A model generated the notes under the pieces. The model ran no database searches. It was not told the origin of the DNA and saw nothing but the letters and a program-made list of their open reading frames with translations. Both the position numbers and the translations under genes were made by a program. Shown here one piece after another: positions 1-7,513 of a DNA stretch of 63,184 nucleotides. Numbering within the stretch: the stretch's first letter is position 1; every line of letters starts with the position of its first letter. Source of the stretch: Methylobacterium pseudosasicola (GTDB lineage Bacteria > Pseudomonadota > Alphaproteobacteria > Rhizobiales > Beijerinckiaceae); assembly GCF_900114535.1 (NCBI RefSeq), contig NZ_FOTK01000036.1, forward strand, positions 1 to 63,184, in the 5' to 3' direction.

Positions 1-1
1 T

Positions 2-553
2 ATCGGCTTTGCCGGCACCTCGAAGCAGGTGCATCGCTGGTTGTCCGAGCGGCGCGCAGGCCTGGCCGGAACGACTATCCGGTCGTCGCCAGCACCGACC
101 GACACCCGTGTTCTGACCTCCACCGCATCACCCCTGGCCTCATCCAAGCAGCTGTCCTGGTATCTCCTGCGGGAGCCCGAAGACCTCGGCCCTGAGGCGG
201 CCGCGGTCGTCTCGCGTGTCCTGCAGGATACCGAGGCGGCCAAGGTGGTCGATCTCGGCCGCCGGTTCTGCCGGATCGTCCGGAGCCACTGTGGCCAGCA
301 GCCGTCAGGAAAATCAGATGTCACGGCGTTCGATCAATGGCTGGGCGAAGCGCAAACCTGCGGTGTCCGGATCGTCGAGAGCTTCGCTGCTAGCCTCAGC
401 CAGGATAGAGATGCTGTTCGGTCCGCACTGACACTGCCTTGGAGCAGTGGACAAGCCGAAGGCCAGATCACGCGTCTCAAGCTCTTGAAGCGCGCCATGT
501 ACGGTCGCGCCAATCTCGACCTCCTACGACGACGGGTCCTCCTCGCAGCCTGA
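2..553 (+). CDS. ISL3-family transposase, C-terminal part
   Basis: This is the C-terminal catalytic part of an ISL3-type DDE transposase. The reading frame is open to the first bases of the window, so the N-terminus (zinc-finger and HTH region) lies outside. The diagnostic end of the family is visible: LPWSSGQAEGQITRLKLLKR followed by MYGRANLDLLRRRVL, in which the glutamate of SGQAEG is the expected last acidic residue of the DDE triad. The length of about 180 residues is less than half of a full transposase. No frameshift is seen in the visible part, so the element may be intact upstream. A probable right terminal repeat follows the stop codon directly. Confidence 0.85.
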   Translation: MGFAGTSKQVHRWLSERRAGLAGTTIRSSPAPTDTRVLTSTASPLASSKQLSWYLLREPEDLGPEAAAVVSRVLQDTEAAKVVDLGRRFCRIVRSHCGQQPSGKSDVTAFDQWLGEAQTCGVRIVESFAASLSQDRDAVRSALTLPWSSGQAEGQITRLKLLKRAMYGRANLDLLRRRVLLAA

Positions 554-554
554 T

Positions 555-576
555 CCACCAAACTTGGCGAAGAGCC
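555..576. repeat. Probable right terminal inverted repeat of the ISL3 element
   Basis: The 22 bases directly after the transposase stop read, on the minus strand, as GGCTCTTCGCCAAGTTTGG and a few more bases. That resembles the GGCTCTTC-type ends of ISL3 elements. The matching left end lies outside the window, so the assignment rests on position and on remembered family ends. Confidence 0.4.
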
Positions 577-637
577 AGTTTGCTGGGTCAGGGGCACGCC
601 ATGGATCGTCCTCAGAGCTGCGCGGGATCGGATCGAC

Positions 638-820
638 TCAGGCGGCTGCGGCGATCGGGGCCTGGATCCGCAGCCTACCGATCACCGCACCGTCGGTCGA
701 CCGACGGACCTCGACCGTGTGGACGGCCTCGGGTGCCCGCGGCAGCTTCAGGTCGAAGGCGTGGCAGCCGTCGCCGATGCCGGCGGCCTTCAGGTCGGCG
801 CGAGGGCGCGGCACCCGCAC
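638..820 (-). pseudogene. Remnant of a surface-glycan protein N-terminal domain
   Basis: This 60-residue frame contains RADLKAAGIGDGCHAFDLKL followed by HTVEVRRSTDGAVIG. It is typical of a small beta-sandwich module found at the start of some alphaproteobacterial glycosyltransferases, with pattern RADLxxAGxGDGxHGFxxxLP...HxVEVR. The same module opens the large glycosyltransferase starting at 52796, where it reads RADLKEAKVGDGYHGFAIQI. Here the domain lacks its first half and stops soon after, with no glycosyltransferase behind it. It is probably debris of a polysaccharide gene cut by the neighbouring ISL3 element. Confidence 0.5.
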
Positions 821-1310
821 CGTTCATGCCCAAACATCAGCCGGGGCGAAACGGAAGGATGACTGGCGGATCACGTCCAGCGTTTTGCAGGTACCTGCTT
901 CGTGCGGCCCCAGGCGCGACTGAACTTCGGCGTATGGCCCGCAAACGACCGCTTCGACGAATGGTCGCGGCGTGGCTTCTGTCGCTACCGCGACGCGCCC
1001 GCGCAGATCCGTGGACAAGCAGGAAAACATTCGGACCTCCTTCTTGGAAAGCCACGCGTCGAATTATTGGCGTCCTACCCGTTGAGATCTCGAACACCTC
1101 AACACGGTCGGACCCCGCTTCCGCTGCAGTTGAGGTCCCGGATGATGCTTGCAGGATTCGATGCAGCACACGAAGGGTGAAGACGGCTCCTCGACCAGAA
1201 AATCGGGACGTGGTGGAGCTCCCCAATCCCGCGCACCCAAATTGGGTGCGCTTTGCGAAGGTCGGCCGTAACCTTGCTGTGTCCCGGAAGGGGACGTCGA
1301 GAGCTATAAG
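821..1310. other. Intergenic stretch without a supportable gene
   Basis: Several overlapping open frames exist on both strands, as expected for high-GC DNA, but none shows a recognisable motif or a convincing ribosome binding site. The stretch separates IS debris from the recombinase module and is probably decayed sequence. Confidence 0.4.
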
Positions 1311-2252
1311 ATGTCGATCGTCGCACCGAACGAACCGCCCGCCGCTTTTACACCGGACGCCTGGGCCCTGGCGATCATACGCAACCGGGACGTGAAGAGA
1401 TCAGCCGAGCATGTCGCCTGGTTGCTTTCGTCGGATGTCGCATTCTCGACTGAGGGGTGCACAGCTGATGACGCCGATATCGGCACTCGGCTCTGTCTGG
1501 CTCCCATTAGCATCAGAAACGCGCTTATAATTTTGCGCGCGTGCGGCTTCATCACGTGGTCGTTCTGCAAAGTCGACGGCGCTCGCGTTCGTACGATCCG
1601 CCCCGCTTTTCCCCAGTCGGAAACCGGTCTTACTGGGACCAAGCCTCTGGATGACGCTCCGGCCCCGATAGCTGTCGCCGCGCCTTCGCCTGTCGGGGAC
1701 ACGCCTCGGCGTCGACCTCGTCGATCCTATACGGCCGTCTGCCTGATGCCTGAACCGCTATCGAACCAGACGGACGTGCCCGCCTCGCCTGATCACATCG
1801 CCCTGGAAATCACCTGCACTCTCGCGGATCGCACCCAGAATGGATGCGATGCAGATCCGTCCCCCGGGGAACCTGAACCGAACGAAGATGCCGCCGACAG
1901 CACGATCGGATACGAGATCTTGCGTGTGTTTCCTGATCCGCCGTCGTCGAATGGCACCCACGATGGGTGCGATGCCGGGGTGGTTCCGCAAATGACGACC
2001 CTGCGTGGATCGAGGAAGCGCTACGACCGAAGCGTTCCTCTTTGGGTGCAGGCCACCGATGTCCAGCATGCCCGCGCCGCGTTCCATGCCGAGCGCCTGC
2101 CCTGGGATCCTCGTTGCGAGCACGATAGCTGCAGGTCGCCGTGGATCGCCTCGATCTGCGCTGAATCCGGGGCCGTGTTCTGCGCCCAGCATTCCGGGTA
2201 CGCGGACCTTCCGGTTGCGCTCGCGCGGTTTGGTCTCGATCGGCGGCGGTAG
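1311..2252 (+). CDS. Hypothetical protein with winged-helix-like N-terminus
   Basis: This 313-residue protein is not recognised. Residues about 15-90 carry a plausible helix-turn-helix block, with APISIRNALIILRACGFITW as the probable recognition region. That is reminiscent of the DNA-binding halves of plasmid replication or phage regulatory proteins. The middle (about 100-230) is acidic and proline-rich and is probably disordered. The C-terminus has paired cysteines and a histidine (DPRCEHDSCRSPW and SGAVFCAQHSG), which could bind a metal. It is followed after 107 bases by a tyrosine recombinase on the same strand, and the two probably form one mobile module. The ATG start has only a weak Shine-Dalgarno sequence. 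The function is unknown. Confidence 0.6.
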   Translation: MSIVAPNEPPAAFTPDAWALAIIRNRDVKRSAEHVAWLLSSDVAFSTEGCTADDADIGTRLCLAPISIRNALIILRACGFITWSFCKVDGARVRTIRPAFPQSETGLTGTKPLDDAPAPIAVAAPSPVGDTPRRRPRRSYTAVCLMPEPLSNQTDVPASPDHIALEITCTLADRTQNGCDADPSPGEPEPNEDAADSTIGYEILRVFPDPPSSNGTHDGCDAGVVPQMTTLRGSRKRYDRSVPLWVQATDVQHARAAFHAERLPWDPRCEHDSCRSPWIASICAESGAVFCAQHSGYADLPVALARFGLDRRR

Positions 2253-2359
2253 CCGAGCGTTTTTCGTCATCTCCTGCCAGCTTCGTCCAGGGCGGATCTG
2301 AGACGTCCGCCATTGCTGGCAGCCGTTACTGCCAGTCGCAGTAACGTGGGGGTGCCCAA

Positions 2360-3340
2360 ATGATCGGTGAAAACCAGACCCGTACACCGGAGACGGAACG
2401 TGATTTTCTCAAACGCGCCGATAATCTGGCCAGGACGGCGGCGGTGGAGCTCGGCCTGACAGGCGAGTACACTCCGTTCGATAAGGTCGTCGAATGGTTT
2501 CAAGGTTCGGATTTGAGGTGGAAGCCGTCGACGATCCGGGTGTATCGAGCCGCCATCCGTTGTGCTTTGGAGAACGCCTGCAAAAACCCGGATGCCTACG
2601 AGGAGGCAAGCGCGGCTCTGGCACGATTGAACGCCGAACCGGCGCGTCCCATGCCTGCCAAGGGCGCGAAACGCAGAACGAGTGCGCGGAAGCGGAAGTC
2701 GGCTAGCATCGCCGAGATGAGGGAGATCTCTAAAGTGTTGCTGCAATCGCAGCACCGGTATGCTCGTCTAGCCAGCCACATGCTTTGTCTCGGTACCGAA
2801 CTCGGCCTGCGTCCGACTGAATGGTCGACCGCTCGCCTGGAGGGAACTACCTTGGTGGTGACGAACGCCAAGGCCACCAATTCGCGTGCGAACGGCGAGG
2901 TCCGCCACCTCGACTTGAGCGATCTCACGCCCAATCTCGCCACCATGGTCAAAGAGCTGCTCGCGATGATCGAGGCGGCTCTGGAGATCAGCACTTGGGT
3001 CAAGATCGCCGCGGGCATCCGGCATTTGTGCTCGTGGGCATCCGCGAAAGCGGCCAAGGCGGTGCCGTCGTTGCGGGGGGCGAAGATCAGCCCCTATACG
3101 ACCCGCCACATCGCCGCTGCACGCGCCAAGGTTGTGATGGATGAGGCCGGCGTCGCCGCGTTTCTCGGACACAACTCGACGCGAACCGCTCAATCCCACT
3201 ACGCCCGCAAGCGCACAGCGACGGGGTGGGCACCTACGAGGGTCGGAGTCGATCCCTCTCAAGTTAAGACGGTCCGACGGACGTACCGGGCAAGGGGCGA
3301 GAAGCTCACATCCGCCTCACCCAAGCCGCCCGAGATCTGA
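2360..3340 (+). CDS. Tyrosine recombinase/integrase-like protein
   Basis: This 326-residue protein resembles tyrosine recombinases. An N-terminal SAM-like core-binding domain (about 10-110, WKPSTIRVYRAAIRCALENA) precedes a catalytic domain. Visible signature residues are the first arginine in GTELGLRPTEW, the second Arg-His box in SPYTTRHIAAARA, and the C-terminal box FLGHNSTRTAQSHYARK with its glycine-histidine and a candidate nucleophilic tyrosine. In most of the family the second box is HxLRH. Here the leading histidine is replaced by tyrosine (YTTRH), a known kind of variation. A good ribosome site (GGGGGTG) lies six bases before the ATG. The module is likely mobile, but no attachment repeat was identified. 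No catalytic activity can be asserted from sequence alone. Confidence 0.72.
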   Translation: MIGENQTRTPETERDFLKRADNLARTAAVELGLTGEYTPFDKVVEWFQGSDLRWKPSTIRVYRAAIRCALENACKNPDAYEEASAALARLNAEPARPMPAKGAKRRTSARKRKSASIAEMREISKVLLQSQHRYARLASHMLCLGTELGLRPTEWSTARLEGTTLVVTNAKATNSRANGEVRHLDLSDLTPNLATMVKELLAMIEAALEISTWVKIAAGIRHLCSWASAKAAKAVPSLRGAKISPYTTRHIAAARAKVVMDEAGVAAFLGHNSTRTAQSHYARKRTATGWAPTRVGVDPSQVKTVRRTYRARGEKLTSASPKPPEI

Positions 3341-3748
3341 CGCGAGCGACACCGGCCCGGACAGATCGATGCCATAGCAGCCTTGCGATATTTCAAGCTC
3401 AGGGCGAAGCGATCCTCCCAGTCTCTCCCCGGATCTCGCAGACCGGCCATCGATCTGGCGCCGCAACGCTTCCTACGAGCGTCGCGGCGCCAGATCTCTT
3501 CTCGCTGGCAGCGCATACAAGTCGCTACGGCTGTTGGCCGGCTCCGAGCGGATCGGGTGGTCCGCGAGCCGAAGCGGTGGGCGATCCCGGACCCAGGCGT
3601 CCGCAGCCGTGCTCGATCGCGGACACAGGGATGCAGACGTCCTGCGCGAAGCGGTGCAGGACCATGCGCTGGAGACCCCAGCTGACCCGGACGCGGTTCC
3701 GGTTCTCTCCAGGCCGCGAGATGGGGTAACTTCGTTGGCGTCCGTTCC
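3341..3748. other. Intergenic stretch, nothing recognised
   Basis: About 400 bases lie between the recombinase and the convergent hlyD-like gene. Frames on the minus strand are open but carry no motif. No strong hairpin followed by a T tract was found. Confidence 0.4.
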
Positions 3749-5104
3749 CTAGCGTTCGCGCCATGCCTTGGCGATTTGATCCGAGAGCGGTTTGATCAGG
3801 TAGCTCAGCGCCGAGCGCTCGCCGCTTTGGATATAGGCGTCCGCCGGCATCCCGGGTACGAGCCGCACCCCGCCCAGGCGTGCCAGATCGGCCGCGGTGA
3901 GGGCGATGCGTACCGTGTAGAAGCTCGCGCCTGTCTTGGCATCCTGGCTGATATCGGCGGAAACGCGGGTGAGCTCGCCGTCGATCTCCGGGGTTGTACG
4001 CGCGTTGAAAGCGGGAAAGCGAACCAGGACCCGCTGACCGAGATGGACGCTGTCGATGTCATGGGGCTGGATGCGGGCTTCGACCAGCAGCCGATCGGCG
4101 TCGGGAACGATCAACATGGCGGGCTCGCTCGGCGTCACCAAGCCGCCGACCGTATGGACACTCATCTGGTGCACGGTTCCGTCCTGCGGTGCCCGCAGCT
4201 CGATGCGTTTGAGCAGATCCTCGGCGGCGACGCGCTTCTCGACGAGTTCCGACCATTTCGCCCGGATCTCGCCCAGATCCTTGCCGACCTCGGTACGCAT
4301 GTCACCGTCGATCTGTAGGATCTGCAACTCGGTCTCGGCGATCCGCCCGCGGGCCGACGCGGTGGAGGCCGTGAGCTGGCCCCGCTCCCCTTCCAAGCGT
4401 GTCGCGTCCCGTTCAAGCGCCGTGACGCGGGACAGGGGGACGAGATTCTTTGCGTAGAGGTTGCGAACGCCTGCAAGCTCGTCCTTGATAAGCGCGATCT
4501 CACGCGTCTTGGCGGCGGCCTGCTCGATCAGCCCAGCGATCTCTTCCTGGAGCTGATTGACGCGCTCCCGCATCTGAGCGCGTTGCCCTTCGCGGCCGGC
4601 CAAGCGGGCCTTGTACAACCGCGTCTCACCCTCGAGCAGATGGGCGACATCAGGTTCGCTCGCCGCCCGCGCGGCGATGCCGGGCGGGATGGCGAGCGAC
4701 AGCGCGCCGTCGCGTTCGGCTTCGTCGCGCGCCCGACGCACCGTGAGCTCGTCCAACGCCTTGAGCACGATATCCAGGTTGGCGCGTGTCTGCGTTTCGT
4801 CGAGGCGCACGAGCACGTCGCCGGCCTTCACGTGCGAGCCGTCCTGGACATAGAGCGCGCCGACGACCCCACCGGTCGGGTGCTGGACCTTCTTCACATC
4901 CGTTTCGACCACCACTTGGCCCGGCGCGATCACCGCGCCAGCGATCTGAGTGACGGAAGCCCAGCCGCCGATCCCGAGGACGAGAGCCAGCGACAGACCG
5001 ATGCCGAGGAGAAGATGGGCCCGGATCGAGCGGGCGGTGACGTCGACCGGTTCGGGTGGTGCCCCGAGATAGATCTCGGGTGCGAGGATGGATCCCAAGC
5101 TCAT
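3749..5104 (-). CDS. Type I secretion periplasmic adaptor (HlyD/PrtE family)
   Basis: The 451-residue membrane fusion protein would link an inner-membrane ABC exporter to an outer-membrane TolC-like channel. The start is placed at MSLGSILAPEIYLG because its ATG overlaps the stop of the upstream ABC gene by one base (TGATG) and because a single membrane anchor follows directly (about residues 30-50, LLLGIGLSLALVLGIGGW). Further domains are a lipoyl-like half around 75-110 (GGVVGALYVQDGSHVKAGDV), a long alpha-helical hairpin (about 120-290) and a second lipoyl/beta-barrel half including RAPQDGTVHQMSVHTVGGLV. The length fits PrtE/HlyD adaptors. A longer open frame upstream runs through the ABC gene in another phase and is spurious. 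The TolC partner is not in the window. The likely cargo is the FecR/RTX protein at 9861. Confidence 0.92.
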   Translation of the reverse strand: MSLGSILAPEIYLGAPPEPVDVTARSIRAHLLLGIGLSLALVLGIGGWASVTQIAGAVIAPGQVVVETDVKKVQHPTGGVVGALYVQDGSHVKAGDVLVRLDETQTRANLDIVLKALDELTVRRARDEAERDGALSLAIPPGIAARAASEPDVAHLLEGETRLYKARLAGREGQRAQMRERVNQLQEEIAGLIEQAAAKTREIALIKDELAGVRNLYAKNLVPLSRVTALERDATRLEGERGQLTASTASARGRIAETELQILQIDGDMRTEVGKDLGEIRAKWSELVEKRVAAEDLLKRIELRAPQDGTVHQMSVHTVGGLVTPSEPAMLIVPDADRLLVEARIQPHDIDSVHLGQRVLVRFPAFNARTTPEIDGELTRVSADISQDAKTGASFYTVRIALTAADLARLGGVRLVPGMPADAYIQSGERSALSYLIKPLSDQIAKAWRER

Positions 5105-6858
5105 CAAGCGACCTCCCGGAGCGGAGTTGTCTCGTCGGGAGCCGGACCCTGATGCAAGACGCGCGCGAGCACTTGATCCTTGGGCCCGAACGCCCGTACG
5201 CGTCCGTCGGCTACCGCGAGCACCATGTCGACGCCGGCCAGCGCTGAGGGGCGATGGGCGACGACGATGCAGATTCCGCCGCGCAGGCGCACCCCGAGGA
5301 TGGCGCGGGTCAGCGCGAGCTCTCCCTCGGCGTCGAGATTGGCGTTGGGTTCGTCGAGGACCACCAGAAACGGGTCGCGGTAAAGCGCCCGCGCCAAGCC
5401 GATGCGCTGGCGTTGTCCAGCCGACAGACCCGCCCCCCCCTCCCCGAGCGCGGTATCGTAGCCGCGCGGGAGGCGTAGAATCAGCTCGTGGACACCGCCT
5501 GCACGCGCGGCAGCGACCACCGCCTCTGGCGGCGCATCCGGCTCGAACCGGGCTATGTTCTCGGCGATCGTACCTGCAAACAACGCGACCTCTTGAGAGA
5601 GATAGCCGAGGTGCTGCCCGAGGCTCGCGCTCGTCCATTGATCCAGACTCGCACCGTCGAGCCGGACGGCTCCGCGCATCGGCGGCCAGACGCCGACGAG
5701 GGCCCGTGCCAGCGACGACTTGCCGGACGCGGACGGACCGATGATGCCCAAGCCCTGTCCCGCCCCCACAGAAAAGGTCGCGCCTTGGATCACACAGCGC
5801 CCGTTGCCGGGCAGTACGAGGCTCACGTCCTCGACGGACAGGCTGGCCGCTGGGGCGGGTAGACGGTGCGGAAGAGCCTCCGGGGGAACGCGGGCCAATC
5901 CGGCGGCGAGCCGTCCCCAGGCTTGCCGAGCCGCGACGAAGCCCTTCCAGTTGGCGATCGTGAGTTCTGCCGGGGCCAGCGCTCGTGAAACGAGGATCGA
6001 GGCGGCGACGATGATCCCGCCGGTCGCCTCTCCGCGGATGACGAGCCAAGCGCCGATCGCCAGAACGCCCGATTGCAGGGCCGTGCGAAGCGTCCGTGCG
6101 AAATTGCTGAGGAGGCCGGTCGTATCGGAGGTCGCCAGCACCGTATCGCCGTAATCCCTATTGGCGGAGCACCACCGGACTATGAGACGCTCCCGCATTC
6201 CGAGCGCGGCCACAGCTTCAGCGTTTCTCCGCGCGGCTTCGGCGAGTCCGAGGCGGGTGGCACCGTGCGCGGTCGAGGCCCGGAGAGGATCGCGGGTCAC
6301 GTGCTCCGACAGCACGGCGATGGCGGCGAGGGCCGCACTCATCGCCAGCGCTGCAGCGCCGATCAGGGGATGGAACAGGAAACAGATGGCGAGGTACACC
6401 GGTATCCACGGGAGATCGAACAGGGCGCCGGGACCCGATCCGCTCAAGAAGGCACGCAGCGTATCGAGATCGCGCAGCGGCAGGAGGCCTTCCCCGAGTG
6501 TCGACGCGTCCGTTGGGGCCGCGCCCGGCGGTGACCTGAGGGGCGCGCGGAGAATGAGTTCGAGGATGCGCCGCCCCAGAGCTTGATCGAGCAACGCACC
6601 GGTCCGAGCCAGGATGCGGCCGCGCAGGATCTCCAACCCGCCCTGGAACGCATAGAGGAGCAAGGCGAGCGCGATCAGACCGACCAGTGTCGGCAGCGAA
6701 CGGCTCGGCAGCACCCGATCGTAGACTTCCAACATGAAGAAGGAGCCGGTCAGCATGAGCAGATTGATGAGACCGCTCAGCAGCGCGACGCCGAGGAAGC
6801 CCGCGCGACAGCGCCTGAGCGCTCCGGAGACTTCACAGGCGACATGCGATTTAGACAC
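5104..6858 (-). CDS. Type I secretion ABC transporter (PrtD family)
   Basis: This 584-residue fused permease/ATPase exports proteins with C-terminal secretion signals. The N-terminal part (about 20-310) is a six-helix transmembrane domain of the PrtD type without a C39 peptidase domain. The ATPase half shows the Walker A GPSASGKSS (near residue 372), the signature LSAGQRQRIGLARAL, the Walker B FLVVLDEPNANLD and the H-loop IVVAHRPSA, all intact. It overlaps the adaptor gene by one base, so the two form an operon. It is transcribed divergently from the small secreted protein, cyclase and FecR/RTX genes, and the shared 143-base spacer suggests co-regulation. Confidence 0.94.
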   Translation of the reverse strand: MSKSHVACEVSGALRRCRAGFLGVALLSGLINLLMLTGSFFMLEVYDRVLPSRSLPTLVGLIALALLLYAFQGGLEILRGRILARTGALLDQALGRRILELILRAPLRSPPGAAPTDASTLGEGLLPLRDLDTLRAFLSGSGPGALFDLPWIPVYLAICFLFHPLIGAAALAMSAALAAIAVLSEHVTRDPLRASTAHGATRLGLAEAARRNAEAVAALGMRERLIVRWCSANRDYGDTVLATSDTTGLLSNFARTLRTALQSGVLAIGAWLVIRGEATGGIIVAASILVSRALAPAELTIANWKGFVAARQAWGRLAAGLARVPPEALPHRLPAPAASLSVEDVSLVLPGNGRCVIQGATFSVGAGQGLGIIGPSASGKSSLARALVGVWPPMRGAVRLDGASLDQWTSASLGQHLGYLSQEVALFAGTIAENIARFEPDAPPEAVVAAARAGGVHELILRLPRGYDTALGEGGAGLSAGQRQRIGLARALYRDPFLVVLDEPNANLDAEGELALTRAILGVRLRGGICIVVAHRPSALAGVDMVLAVADGRVRAFGPKDQVLARVLHQGPAPDETTPLREVA

Positions 6859-7001
6859 CGGCCCACCTCGAAATTCGGCCCGCCGACGACCCTCGCCGAC
6901 GCCTCCCGGTGGTGAGTAACAAAGATCAAGGGACTATTAACCGTGTTGTGAAAATCCGGGTTTAGGGACGGGATATGGTCCCCTCGCGATGAACCGGCTC
7001 C
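6859..7001. promoter_or_regulatory. Divergent promoter region between the secretion operon and the cyclase/adhesin genes
   Basis: These 143 bases separate two divergent transcription units and include the relatively AT-rich stretch GATCAAGGGACTATTAACCG. Promoters for both directions must lie here or inside the first codons. I cannot point to sure -35/-10 boxes or to an operator. Confidence 0.45.
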
Positions 7002-7421
7002 ATGTTCCGTATTTCACTCCCACGAGCGACGGCTTTGCTGACCGTGCTCGCGCTCACCGCGTTCCTCGGGAACGAGAACGGGTGGTGCGCCAGTGCAATC
7101 GAGCGCGGAGATATCACGGAGGCGAACAGAGCCGCTCAGGCGCGGATGGATGCGTTCCAGGCGCGCCAGCAGGTTTCAGCTGAGCGGATCATCCGCTCGA
7201 TCTGCATCGGTTGCCTGCCCGTCGTTCACGTCAGCATTCCACCGACGGTCGATCGCTCGGGTGCCGGGGTCGGCGCAGAGGCCGCGACGGCGACATCCGA
7301 CGCCGCCAAGCCTCGCAAGCATCCCCGACAGATGGCCGCCGGCTCACAGCATCGGCGCATCGGACTGCGGTCCCTGCAACGGATCCTACTCGCCGGCCTG
7401 ATCGTCCCGGACGAGGACTAA
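7002..7421 (+). CDS. Small secreted/periplasmic protein of unknown function
   Basis: The 139-residue product begins with a clear Sec signal peptide (basic start, then ALLTVLALTAFLG). Cleavage is probably after the cysteine-alanine around residue 30. The mature part has a short helical, Gln/Arg-rich stretch (AAQARMDAFQARQQVSAERI), then SICIGCLPVVHVSIPP with a CxxC pair, and an Arg/Ala-rich tail. It is not recognised. It lies at the head of the cyclase and adhesin genes and diverges from the secretion operon, so a role in envelope assembly or secretion is a guess from position. Confidence 0.55.
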   Translation: MFRISLPRATALLTVLALTAFLGNENGWCASAIERGDITEANRAAQARMDAFQARQQVSAERIIRSICIGCLPVVHVSIPPTVDRSGAGVGAEAATATSDAAKPRKHPRQMAAGSQHRRIGLRSLQRILLAGLIVPDED

Positions 7422-7513
7422 GGCGGTCGTGCGCTTCGGATGATCCTCGCCCATTCAGGCGAATGATCACTCCGCCTGGGCCAAACGATCCCATATCATC
7501 GACGGTGCCAGGG

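Noticed and set aside
3749..6049. One continuous 766-residue minus-strand frame suggesting an ABC-HlyD fusion
   Set aside because: Its first 300 residues run through the ABC transporter gene in a different phase and are Arg/Gly-rich noise. The real HlyD start overlaps the ABC stop codon.
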